From assembly GCA_003566715.1 (NCBI GenBank), contig PXCF01000093.1, forward strand, positions 1-51,457: a stretch of DNA of 51,457 nt. Reading direction: 5' to 3'. The notes beneath the pieces are model-generated. The model saw nothing but the letters and a program-made list of their open reading frames with translations. It was not told where the DNA came from and ran no database searches. Source of the stretch: Cryomorphaceae bacterium. GTDB lineage: Bacteria > Bacteroidota > Bacteroidia > Flavobacteriales > Schleiferiaceae. A program made the translations under genes and the position numbers. Within the stretch, counting starts at the first letter, position 1. Each line of letters begins with the position of its first letter. Positions 38,541-47,735 of the stretch are shown here, in pieces.

Positions 38541-39434
38541 ATGAAGAAGCTGCTGTTTTCGTCTCTTATACTGATCATCGCGTTGACACACGTGAATGGA
38601 CAAGATGCGTCTTGGTCGGTAGACACAACAGTGATCCGACTGGGTGAACCCATAACCGTGCAGTTTAGGGCAATGGTTGATGCTGATTCTACACCTCGTT
38701 TTCCCAACTACGCAACCTGGGAGGCGCATTCTTTCATTGTGCTCTCCAACGATACGGCCTTTTCCAAACCAAAGAAAGGTCGCAAAGAAATGCAGCAAAC
38801 GGTAGTTGTTACCTCCTTTGATACCGGTTTTGCCGTATTAGAGCCCATTCTGTGGTCGTACAACGATGTGGAATATGAGTCCGATCCAACAATGATTGAA
38901 GTACAGTGGGTGATGATAGAGGAGGGGGTTGACTTGTTTGATATCAAAGACGTGTTGGGCGTGCCTTATCCCTGGTACGTTTACGTGATTTTATTGATTT
39001 TAGTGGTGCTTTTGTTCTTGGCCATATTGAAATTGCTCAAGTGGTATCGACGTCCCAAATTACCACCGTTACAAGTGGAATTGCAAACACCATACGAATG
39101 GGCATTGGAAAGGTTACAGCATCTGGAGTCGTCTGATTTATGGGCCTCTGAGAAGTACGGTTTGTTCTTTCTCGAACTCACCACCATTCTGCGTCAGTAT
39201 ATGGAGCGCGCCCACGGCGTAAGAGCGATGGAGGCTACGATGGATGAGTTGCTTAGAAGAATAGGTGACCTGCCTTTGACCGACGATCAGCTCTCACATA
39301 TGTCTGAATTCCTTAGGCGTTCTGAGTTGATTAAGTACGCCAAGCAGCTGCCGTCGCGAGACAGTTCAATACATTACATCAACGAGGTGAAAACGTTTTT
39401 AAACTGGCTCAATAAATCCAATAGCGATGTTTAA
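38541..39434 (+). CDS. Bat-cluster membrane protein (DUF4381-like)
   Basis: Signal peptide, beta-rich ectodomain, one TM 'WYVYVILLILVVLLFLAILKLL', helical cytoplasmic tail. Confidence 0.7.
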   Translation: MKKLLFSSLILIIALTHVNGQDASWSVDTTVIRLGEPITVQFRAMVDADSTPRFPNYATWEAHSFIVLSNDTAFSKPKKGRKEMQQTVVVTSFDTGFAVLEPILWSYNDVEYESDPTMIEVQWVMIEEGVDLFDIKDVLGVPYPWYVYVILLILVVLLFLAILKLLKWYRRPKLPPLQVELQTPYEWALERLQHLESSDLWASEKYGLFFLELTTILRQYMERAHGVRAMEATMDELLRRIGDLPLTDDQLSHMSEFLRRSELIKYAKQLPSRDSSIHYINEVKTFLNWLNKSNSDV

Positions 39435-40422
39435 TATAAGCTTTTCAAACCCGGAGATACTCTGGTTGATTGCGTTGCTGCCCCTATTGTGGGCGTGGGT
39501 TTATCTGCGCAGAAGACAATTGAGGTCTGAAGTAAAGTTGAGCCATATCCCCTCAGCGATTCGCGATGGTTTTAACCCTATGTCGATGGTGTACCTTACC
39601 CGCACTTTGGCCTTAGCGGCTATTATCCTTGCACTGGCAGGTCCACGAAGCAGCGATATCACCACCAAAACCAGAGGCGGAGAAGGGATTGAAATTGTAT
39701 TGGCCATTGACATATCCACCAGTATGTTGGCCAGAGATCTAAAACCGGATAGGTTAGAGGCAACCAAACGCCTATCCGCAGAGTTTGTGCAAAATCGTCC
39801 TCAAGATAAAATTGGCTTGGTGTTGTATGCCGGAGAGGCGTTTACCAAAACACCACCCACAACCAATCAGGCTTTGCTATTACAGAACATTTCCGAAATC
39901 ACGTATAATATTGTTGAAGATGGAACCGCCATTGGAATGGGGCTGGCTACTGCCGTCAATCGATTGAGAAATAGCCAATCCGAAAGTAAGGTGGTTATCT
40001 TGCTCAGCGACGGAGAAAACAACCGCGGCATTGTTGATCCACTGACCGCCGCAGAGCTCGCATCCCAATTTGGAATTCGTGTATACACCATCGGTGTCGG
40101 TAGCAAAGGTACGGCCTCCACGCCTTATGCATATGGCGCCAGGGGGGAACTCCTCTTCCGAAATGCTCCGGTGAACATCGACGAAAAATTGCTGCAAACC
40201 ATTGCCGATATTTGCGAGGGTAAGTACTTTCGAGCTACGGACAACACATCACTTCAGCAGATTTATGCTCAGATTGACGAAATGGAGCGAACCAAACTCG
40301 AAGACGTGGATTACATTCACATAGAAGAAAGACATTTGCCTTTTTTATGGCTGGCTTTAGGCCTATTGTTGTTGGAATTTGTATTGCGTAAAACCTGGTT
40401 AAAAAGTGCTTTAGACGTATGA
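39427..40422 (+). CDS. batA: VWA domain protein BatA-like
   Basis: 'VLAIDISTSMLARDLKPDRLEATK' MIDAS; flanking TM helices. Confidence 0.88.
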   Translation: MFNISFSNPEILWLIALLPLLWAWVYLRRRQLRSEVKLSHIPSAIRDGFNPMSMVYLTRTLALAAIILALAGPRSSDITTKTRGGEGIEIVLAIDISTSMLARDLKPDRLEATKRLSAEFVQNRPQDKIGLVLYAGEAFTKTPPTTNQALLLQNISEITYNIVEDGTAIGMGLATAVNRLRNSQSESKVVILLSDGENNRGIVDPLTAAELASQFGIRVYTIGVGSKGTASTPYAYGARGELLFRNAPVNIDEKLLQTIADICEGKYFRATDNTSLQQIYAQIDEMERTKLEDVDYIHIEERHLPFLWLALGLLLLEFVLRKTWLKSALDV

Positions 40423-41492
40423 TGTTTCGCTTTGAACATAACGAATTGTTGCATGTATTGTGGGCACTGCCCATTTTACTGGCTTGGCGTTTTTACCTGC
40501 TTTGGTGGGCGCGTAAACAAAGAGCGCGCTTTGCCAGTTCTGATGCCTTGCTGCGACTGGCCCCTCAAAGAGATCGCTCAAAGTCTTGGATAAAGTTTTC
40601 GCTTCAATGGTTGGCTTTGGCGGCATTGATATTAGCCCTTGCCAATCCTCAACAGGGTGGAAAGGTGGAAAATCAAACCGTTAGTGGTGCTCAGGTGGTG
40701 TTTGCTCTAGATGTATCGAGGTCTATGATGGTAGAAGACGTCACGCCTAATAGGCTGGAAAGAGCCAAGCAACTCATATCTAGAATGCTGCCCTATATGA
40801 GTAACGATCAGGTTGGATTAATCGCTTTTGCCGGAAAGGCATTTCCCTCCGTGCCTTTAACGCCGGATAAATCGTCTTTGCTGCTTCAGCTAAAACAATC
40901 CGATCCAGGGTCAATCTCAGCCCAAGGTACCAATTTCTCATCGATGATTTCTTTGGCCGCAACCTATTTTAATCAGTCGATTTCTTCCGATAAAATTCTC
41001 ATCGTGGTAGGTGATGGCGAAGACCATGAAGGCGGATGGAAAGACCGCGTTGATGACCTTCGCAAACAAGACATTCGTGTATTCACCATCGGTATAGGAA
41101 CCGAAAAGGGGGGGCTCATCCCCGTGCGTAACGCACGCGGTACGGTTACCGGATATGTGAAAGACGATGAAGGTTCAGCGGTTGTTTCCAGACTAGAACC
41201 ACGCACTTTACAAGAACTTGCCGATTACGGTGATGGTGAATATCACCACCTGACATCCCTGCAAGGAGGGGAACAGTTTTTGCGCGATGTAATCTCCGGA
41301 TTGGGTCGATCTGAATTTGAACGAAAGGTGTTTACAACCTATCAAAGTCAATATCAATGGCCTTTATCCATCGCTTTCTTATTGTTGATTATCGATTGGT
41401 TGTTGTTTGAACGACGTACGCGTTGGTTACAGCGCCTGAGGGCCATCAATGAATCACATTCAGAAGCACTGTCTAAAACAAAAGATGTATGA
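40419..41492 (+). CDS. batB: VWA domain protein BatB-like
   Basis: 'VFALDVSRSMMVEDVTPNRLERAK' MIDAS; ATGA overlap with batA. Confidence 0.88.
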   Translation: MMFRFEHNELLHVLWALPILLAWRFYLLWWARKQRARFASSDALLRLAPQRDRSKSWIKFSLQWLALAALILALANPQQGGKVENQTVSGAQVVFALDVSRSMMVEDVTPNRLERAKQLISRMLPYMSNDQVGLIAFAGKAFPSVPLTPDKSSLLLQLKQSDPGSISAQGTNFSSMISLAATYFNQSISSDKILIVVGDGEDHEGGWKDRVDDLRKQDIRVFTIGIGTEKGGLIPVRNARGTVTGYVKDDEGSAVVSRLEPRTLQELADYGDGEYHHLTSLQGGEQFLRDVISGLGRSEFERKVFTTYQSQYQWPLSIAFLLLIIDWLLFERRTRWLQRLRAINESHSEALSKTKDV

Positions 41493-42271
41493 TTAGTGTC
41501 CAAAACATCAATGGCCAGCATGGCTCATCGCTGATATTGCCGATGAGGATATGGGTGTTATTGTTCCTGTTTGCATCGTCGTCGTTGGCCACCGCGCAAA
41601 GTTATCGCGATGCCATTAGTAAAGGCAATGACCTTTTTGAAAAAGAAAAATTTGGTGAAGCAGAAGTGGCTTATCGACGAGCAATGGAGGAACATCCCGA
41701 CGCTTTTGAGGCGCCGTTTAACTTGGGAAACGCCCTTTACCGACAAGGCCGCTTTGATGAAGCCATTGAGGCCTATAAAAAAAGTGTCGATCGCGCGGCT
41801 GGTAAAGAACAACGAGCCAAAGCCCTGCACAACATTGGCAATGCACAAGCGGGAAAAGAAGCCTACGACAAGGCCATAGAGTCGTACAAATCGTCCTTGT
41901 TGGAAAACCCCAAAGACGAAGAAACAAGGTCAAACCTGGCGTATGCCATGCGACAACTCACAGAGCCGCCTCCGCAGGAGGAACAACAGCAGTCTGGAGA
42001 TGGAGAGGAAAGCGATGACGACGAAGAACAGGATTCTTCCGACAATCAAGAGCAAGAAGATGAGCCGGATGAGCAGGAGGGCGACGGACAAGACGACGCC
42101 TCAGACGAGGAAGATGAGCAGGAACAACCCGAGCAAGATCCAAATTTTGACCCTGCTGATGCCGAAAGAATCATGCAAATGATAGAAGAAGAAGAGGAGA
42201 AGGTACAAGAAAAACTCAACGAACAAGAAAAGAAAAAGTCGCAAGAACAATCCAAAAAACGCAGTTGGTAA
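41489..42271 (+). CDS. batC: TPR protein BatC-like with acidic low-complexity C-terminus
   Basis: TPRs 'FEAPFNLGNALYRQGRFDEAIEAYKKSV'; Glu/Asp/Gln-rich tail; ATGA overlap with batB. Confidence 0.85.
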   Translation: MISVQNINGQHGSSLILPMRIWVLLFLFASSSLATAQSYRDAISKGNDLFEKEKFGEAEVAYRRAMEEHPDAFEAPFNLGNALYRQGRFDEAIEAYKKSVDRAAGKEQRAKALHNIGNAQAGKEAYDKAIESYKSSLLENPKDEETRSNLAYAMRQLTEPPPQEEQQQSGDGEESDDDEEQDSSDNQEQEDEPDEQEGDGQDDASDEEDEQEQPEQDPNFDPADAERIMQMIEEEEEKVQEKLNEQEKKKSQEQSKKRSW

Positions 42272-42289
42272 TTTCGTTGCCCTAAGCAT

Positions 42290-44047
42290 ATGACAAGACT
42301 ATTCATCTATTTATTTGGCTTTGTTCTACTATCCTCCGGAGGGGTCGCTCAAGGAAGTGGGGTAAAATTTGTTGGTAAAGCCAGCCATGAATCTATTGGT
42401 ACAGATGACCGATTTACCATTACTTATACCCTAAATGCGAGAGGACAAAGCTTTCGACCGCCCGAAAACATGGAAGATCATTTTATGGTACTGGTGGGCC
42501 CCAACCAGAGCTTTCAAAGCACCATGACTTCTCGAGGGTTTGAAACCACCATGCAGGTGTCCTACACTCTGCGCGCTAAATCAGAAGGCACCTTTGAACT
42601 AGGTCCGGCCCGTGTGATGGTCGGTGGAACACCACATGCATCCAACAGTATTTCCGTAGTGGTGGTCAAGGGTTCTACCCTGGAAAAAGATCCCAATGAT
42701 CCCGAAGTATTGGCCGCTCAGCTCTCGTGGATGAAGGCCATACTCAACAGAACGGAAGTGTTTGTTGGGGAGCCCATCAACGTGAATTACAAGCTTTACT
42801 CCAAAACCGGGGTGTCTGGACCAAGATTTGAAAGTGAACCGAATTTTAAAGGATTTATCACCGAACACATCGACCTTGGTCAAATTGAACAGAAGAGAGA
42901 GTTCATCGACAACGAACAAGTTCTTACGGCCGTTATCAAGTCCTTTTTACTGTTTCCTCAACAACCGGGCAACTACGATTCACAAAAAATTCCGGTTACC
43001 ATCCCTACAAATGTTCAAGTACAAAGGCGCGACAGTTGGTTTGGCAGTATGACACAGCGGGTAGACAACAATACCCATGTGACCATACCGGCCATCAAAG
43101 TAAAGCCACTTCCTGTGAGTGGCAGACCGGAGGATTTCAGTGGAGGCGTTGGCAAGTATGACCTGGATATCAGTGTTGATAAAACAACCCTAGACGCCGA
43201 TCAATCGCTTTCGGTTAAAATCACGTTGAGCGGAGAGGGCAATATGCGACTGGTCGATGTACCTGCCTTAGAGTTGCCATCTGTGTTTGAGACCTACGAT
43301 CCGCGGACATCCTCGCGCTTGAATGTGGCAGGTGGCACGCTTAAAGGCAGTAAGTCGGCAGAGTATTTACTCATCCCACGCTATTCCGGTACCTACGAAA
43401 TTCCCGCACTTACATTTTCGTATTTCAACCCCAAAACTAAGCAGTATAGTGAAGCGCGTACGGAACCGATAACCATTGAGGTCACGGGCGACAAAAAACG
43501 CAGTGAAGTGGTTGGCCCATCTGCGGGGGGAAAAGAACGTGTGGACATGATGAGTCGTGACATCATGTTTATCAAAACATCAACACCAAATTTTCAGTCA
43601 GAAAGATGTCCCGTGATTGAATCGGCCTGGTACTGGGTTTTATGGGTGCTTGGAATATTGTTGTTTCCCATTGCGTGGTTGCTACGCAACATTATTTTCA
43701 AACAACGACTGGCGAGAAACACAAAACTAAAAAAAGCGGAACGCATGGCCGAGCGATTGCTGCAAGAAGCGAGCAAACAACAGGATACCGCTTCAAAGGG
43801 AGACAAGCTGCACAAGGCCATCGAGGTTTACTTTGCCGCACATTTAAGGATTAATACCTCAGATTTATCCAATGAACAACTGCGTACGAAATCCAAAGAC
43901 GTGTTTGGCGAAGGGTTTACTGAGGAATGGATGCGTGTATACGAATCACTTGAGGCACTACAATACGGTGGCACGTCGGTAGATGTGTCTGTGGATCGTG
44001 TAAAAACAATGATTAACAAAGCAAAAGAATGGGCATCAAACAATTGA
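42290..44047 (+). CDS. batD: BatD-like protein (oxygen tolerance)
   Basis: Signal peptide, repeated beta domains, TM near 'WYWVLWVLGILLFPIAWLL', helical tail. Confidence 0.87.
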   Translation: MTRLFIYLFGFVLLSSGGVAQGSGVKFVGKASHESIGTDDRFTITYTLNARGQSFRPPENMEDHFMVLVGPNQSFQSTMTSRGFETTMQVSYTLRAKSEGTFELGPARVMVGGTPHASNSISVVVVKGSTLEKDPNDPEVLAAQLSWMKAILNRTEVFVGEPINVNYKLYSKTGVSGPRFESEPNFKGFITEHIDLGQIEQKREFIDNEQVLTAVIKSFLLFPQQPGNYDSQKIPVTIPTNVQVQRRDSWFGSMTQRVDNNTHVTIPAIKVKPLPVSGRPEDFSGGVGKYDLDISVDKTTLDADQSLSVKITLSGEGNMRLVDVPALELPSVFETYDPRTSSRLNVAGGTLKGSKSAEYLLIPRYSGTYEIPALTFSYFNPKTKQYSEARTEPITIEVTGDKKRSEVVGPSAGGKERVDMMSRDIMFIKTSTPNFQSERCPVIESAWYWVLWVLGILLFPIAWLLRNIIFKQRLARNTKLKKAERMAERLLQEASKQQDTASKGDKLHKAIEVYFAAHLRINTSDLSNEQLRTKSKDVFGEGFTEEWMRVYESLEALQYGGTSVDVSVDRVKTMINKAKEWASNN

Positions 44048-44829
44048 TTTTTTCATTGGCGATGCTTTCGTTGGTATCGCATCACGTTCGGGGTGAACAA
44101 CCCAATGGACAGGAAACAAGCAAGTCTGAAATTGATAAAGCAATACTCCGTCAGGTGATGGAAGAAGGTAATGCACTATACGAAACGGGCGCGTATGAAC
44201 TTGCCATAGAAAAGTATAACGACATACGTTCAAAAGGCGTTTTGTCGCCGGAGCTGTTCTTTAATCTAGGCAACGCCTATTACAAGAAGAAAAACTTAGG
44301 CAAAGCCATTTTGTACTACGAGCGTGCATTAAAGTTGGCTCCCAAAGACGAAGATATTCGCTTTAACTTAGCGTTTGCTCAAGCGTCAACGGTTGATAAA
44401 ATTGAGTCCAGCGGTACCGTGTGGTTTAAGAAAATGGTACACGGTTATTTGAAAATCATGAATACGAATACCTGGGGCTTTGTTTCGCTGGCGTTTGTAT
44501 TCATTTCTTTATTGTTGTGGGTTTTGTTTTTGTCCAATCGCTTTTCTCCTAACGTATTGATGATTTCCATGGTGGTGAGCTTGCTGCTGGCCATCGCAGC
44601 CATCTTTTCCTCTTTTGGGCGTCGGTTGTTGGATGCGCAGCGTTTTGCCATCGTGATGGACGATGGCATTACGGTGAAAAGCGCCCCCGCAAAAAAAGGG
44701 GAAGACATGTTCATCATTCACGAAGGCACGAAGATGGAATTGTTGGATGCGTACCAAACCTGGTACAAAATCAGACTAAACAACGGCAATGTTGGTTGGT
44801 TGCCACAAAGCTCAGTAGAGGAAATATGA
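44029..44829 (+). CDS. batE: TPR + SH3-like protein BatE
   Basis: 'FFNLGNAYYKKKNLGKAILYYERALKLAPKDEDI', two TMs, C-terminal SH3-like 'NGNVGWLPQSSVEEI'. Confidence 0.85.
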   Translation: MGIKQLIFSLAMLSLVSHHVRGEQPNGQETSKSEIDKAILRQVMEEGNALYETGAYELAIEKYNDIRSKGVLSPELFFNLGNAYYKKKNLGKAILYYERALKLAPKDEDIRFNLAFAQASTVDKIESSGTVWFKKMVHGYLKIMNTNTWGFVSLAFVFISLLLWVLFLSNRFSPNVLMISMVVSLLLAIAAIFSSFGRRLLDAQRFAIVMDDGITVKSAPAKKGEDMFIIHEGTKMELLDAYQTWYKIRLNNGNVGWLPQSSVEEI

Positions 44830-44857
44830 TTGATCTTTTCACAACGCATTCCTCTGT

Positions 44858-45781
44858 ATGAAGGCAACCGTCATAAAATCAACCGGCAATACATGTCTCA
44901 TACGTTTTGACGACGGTGATATACAGTCGTGTCGCGTACCCGGTAAATTTCGTATCAAAGGACTAACCACTACCAACCCGGTAGCGGTGGGTGATTTCGT
45001 CGACGCGTCGAAAAATGAACGAGGGGAATGGCGCGTGGAGCATATTCACGATAGGAAAAACTACCTGGTGAGGAAATCCGTGAACCTTTCACACCAAAAG
45101 CACATCATTGCGGCAAATATAGACCAAGCCGTGCTGGTGGTTACCCTCGAGCAACCCGAAACCAGTACCGGCTTTATGGATCGCTTCCTGGTGTCTTGTG
45201 AAGCATACGACATCCCAGCAGTTATCGTGTTCAACAAATGGGATGTGTATTCCGATGAAGCCAAAAGTGAATACGACTATCGAAAGGCTGTGTACGAAAG
45301 TGCCGGATACCAAGTTTTGGCGACCTCTGCAGAAACGGCTTTTCAATTGACCGACGTCGTGCAGGCGTTGGAAGGAAAAATAACGTTGCTTGGCGGACAC
45401 TCCGGAGTAGGTAAGTCCAGTTTGGTGAATGCCATTCAACCCGATTTGGATTTGAAAGTGGGCGACATTTCGGTGGTTCACCGCAAAGGACAACACACCA
45501 CTACCTTTGCGCAAATGGTGTATGTCGACAACATCAAGGGGTACCTGATTGATAGTCCGGGCATCAAGGGATTTGGCTTGGTGGATATGGAGCCAGAGGA
45601 AATTGGTGACTACTTCCCGGAGTTTTTTGCGTACAGAGAACAGTGTCGTTTTCACAATTGCACCCACCGCAACGAACCCGGCTGTGCCGTGAAAGCTGCT
45701 CTCGACAGTGGTGATCTGCCACACAGCAGATACCAAAGTTACCTGTCTATGATGGACGGAGAAGACGAACCATATCGCTAA
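44858..45781 (+). CDS. rsgA: ribosome small-subunit-dependent GTPase A
   Basis: Circularly permuted GTPase: 'VIVFNKWDV' (G4) before 'LLGGHSGVGKSSLVNAI' (G1), 'DSPGIKGFGL' (G3), then Cys/His zinc motif. Confidence 0.95.
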   Translation: MKATVIKSTGNTCLIRFDDGDIQSCRVPGKFRIKGLTTTNPVAVGDFVDASKNERGEWRVEHIHDRKNYLVRKSVNLSHQKHIIAANIDQAVLVVTLEQPETSTGFMDRFLVSCEAYDIPAVIVFNKWDVYSDEAKSEYDYRKAVYESAGYQVLATSAETAFQLTDVVQALEGKITLLGGHSGVGKSSLVNAIQPDLDLKVGDISVVHRKGQHTTTFAQMVYVDNIKGYLIDSPGIKGFGLVDMEPEEIGDYFPEFFAYREQCRFHNCTHRNEPGCAVKAALDSGDLPHSRYQSYLSMMDGEDEPYR

Positions 45782-45793
45782 GAATAGATTGCC

Positions 45794-45964
45794 ATGAAGC
45801 GCAGCCAGCTGAACAAGGAAGATTTTTATTATTCCGAAGAGGGATACATCGTTTTTACCGAGGCATATCACCTCAAGCGCGGTTATTGTTGTAAAAGTGG
45901 TTGCAAACACTGCCCTTACGGCTACAACAAGAAAACCGGAAGATTTGACAAAAAATCGCTTTAA
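45794..45964 (+). CDS. DUF5522-type small Cys-rich protein (56 aa)
   Basis: Read by hand, absent from ORF track: MKRSQLNKEDFYYSEEGYIVFTEAYHLKRGYCCKSGCKHCPYGYNKKTGRFDKKSL; CCxxxCxxCP motif. Confidence 0.88.
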   Translation: MKRSQLNKEDFYYSEEGYIVFTEAYHLKRGYCCKSGCKHCPYGYNKKTGRFDKKSL

Positions 45965-46257
45965 GGGTAATAGGCAAAATCCTTCATGCTGGACAAATTC
46001 CCCAGCACATACACCCATTTAATTTTATACGCCTCCTGCGATAGGTTTTTTTTGTTTTCAACAATCGTTTGTGTATAAAAGTGTTAATAAATACATAAAC
46101 AAAAAAAACTGAACATAACATGTGAGGAGAGCAGTTGTTCAAAATTCGAATATAATCATTTAAAATTCTGATATTAAAGTATTTGCCCAGATCTAAGCCC
46201 TGATTAAAAAAATAATTTTATCATAAATGTTTTTTTTTAAAATGTTAAATATTCGAT

Positions 46258-46265
46258 TATATTTG
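46258..46265 (+). promoter_or_regulatory. candidate -7 element for the 46331 lipoprotein gene
   Basis: TATATTTG in a strongly AT-rich leader; no clear -33 TTG. Confidence 0.35.
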
Positions 46266-46330
46266 TATAAGATTATGATTAACCCACTACTAAGAACAAC
46301 TCCTAATGTCAAATTTAATTAACAAAGACA

Positions 46331-47212
46331 ATGAGAAAGTTAAGTATGCTGCTCGTTCTTGCAGTAGTGGCGATTTCGTGCCAAAAGGACAATCTAAGCG
46401 ATGAGCCAACCCAATCCATGCGTAAATCATCCAGCGCATGTGATGTGGTTAGTCCGCAATCTGTAGCTGACGCTGGTGCCATTTCAAGACCCGGTGGTAA
46501 TGCCGATTGTAATGGTGCTGACTATGATTACAGCAGCGATCGTGTCAACCGAAATAGCGACAACACCTGGGATGCCTCTTTTCCAGATGGTTTTAGCGTT
46601 ATTTATGATGAAAGTTCCAAACAATTAACATGGAGTTATACGTCACAGATGGTTGACGGCGTACTTATGTGTTTGGACGGTATTCAGGTCATTGCCAAAG
46701 GAGGTTCTGGTGCACAGGTTTATTCCTATGGATCCGATGTTCATTGTGGGGAAGAAGTTTCCGCTCCCGGAACGGCTGATATCAGCAATCTTACCTTGTG
46801 TTACAACTTGAAAACTTGTAGCCAAACAACTTCCGACACTTGTTATGAAGGTGAGTCTGCATGGGGCGAAGGAACCCGCTATGTGAATCGCGGTAACTGG
46901 GCAACGTATTCTGCTTACCCAACTGGTGGGGGATCTGTTACTTTGTATGCCGGACAAACCCATGATGCAGGTACCATTACGTTCTCTGCTGTTTCTAATG
47001 GAGAAGTTACCATCGACATTACATTGAACAGTGGTTTTGTATTTGATGGTGATGTACACATCCAAGGTTATAACTCAACGCCTCCTTCGAGAAACCCTGC
47101 ACCGGGGCAGTTTGATCATAAATTTGCTCAATTGACAGGAATGGTCGTTGATGAAGCAATGTACTATGGTATTCACGTCAATGTGAATAGAGAAGTACCT
47201 TGTGAAGACTAA
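46331..47212 (+). CDS. secreted lipoprotein of unknown function, two beta-rich domains
   Basis: Lipoprotein signal 'MRKLSMLLVLAVVAISC'; 'FSVIYDESSKQLTWSYTS' and 'GEGTRYVNRGNWATYSAYPTGGGSVTLYAGQTHDAGTITFSAV'. Confidence 0.75.
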   Translation: MRKLSMLLVLAVVAISCQKDNLSDEPTQSMRKSSSACDVVSPQSVADAGAISRPGGNADCNGADYDYSSDRVNRNSDNTWDASFPDGFSVIYDESSKQLTWSYTSQMVDGVLMCLDGIQVIAKGGSGAQVYSYGSDVHCGEEVSAPGTADISNLTLCYNLKTCSQTTSDTCYEGESAWGEGTRYVNRGNWATYSAYPTGGGSVTLYAGQTHDAGTITFSAVSNGEVTIDITLNSGFVFDGDVHIQGYNSTPPSRNPAPGQFDHKFAQLTGMVVDEAMYYGIHVNVNREVPCED

Positions 47213-47238
47213 ACAGTCAATCATCCAATAGGATACTT

Positions 47239-47275
47239 TAAAACTCCCCGGCCTTAACAGTCGGGGAGTTTTTTT
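47239..47275 (+). terminator. intrinsic terminator downstream of lipoprotein gene
   Basis: AAACTCCCCG ... CGGGGAGTTT hairpin followed by T-run. Confidence 0.85.
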
Positions 47276-47306
47276 ATTCACTACATTTGGAGTCAATTTT
47301 CCACCT

Positions 47307-47735
47307 ATGACAAGAGTAGACATCATCAATGGTCCAAACCTCAATCTTTTGGGATCGAGGGAACATGAGGTTTATGGCCATCAATCGCTTGAGGATATAG
47401 CACGTGCCTGCAACGTCGCCTTTCCGGATGTTGACCTACATTTTTTTCAGTCCAATATCGAGGGAGAAATCATCGATGCCTTGCAAAAAAGCACTGCTAA
47501 AGCCATCGTGATTAATCCGGGAGGCTATACCCATACAAGCGTAGCCATCAGAGATGCCATCGCCACCATGCGCATTCCGGTGGTCGAATGTCATATCAGC
47601 AATATTGCCGGTAGGGAGTCCTTTCGACACGAATCACTCATCAGTCCGGTCTGTACCGGTGTCATCATGGGCTTTGGAACCGATGGGTACCTATTGAGTA
47701 TCCATGCGGCCTTGCATGTGCTCAACACTAAATAA
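47307..47735 (+). CDS. aroQ: type II 3-dehydroquinate dehydratase
   Basis: 'IINGPNLNLLGSREHEVYG', 'FFQSNIEGEIIDALQ', 'INPGGYTHTSVAIRDAI', 'ECHISNI'. Confidence 0.95.
   Translation: MTRVDIINGPNLNLLGSREHEVYGHQSLEDIARACNVAFPDVDLHFFQSNIEGEIIDALQKSTAKAIVINPGGYTHTSVAIRDAIATMRIPVVECHISNIAGRESFRHESLISPVCTGVIMGFGTDGYLLSIHAALHVLNTK

Noticed and set aside
41940-42230. Acidic repetitive stretch considered as a repeat element or contingency locus
   Set aside because: It encodes the low-complexity tail of BatC in frame, with irregular codon usage and no tandem unit; typical for this family.
45089-46018. 309-aa ORF on the minus strand
   Set aside because: Fully antisense to rsgA and the DUF5522-type gene, which carry recognisable motifs; the antisense translation shows no family motif.
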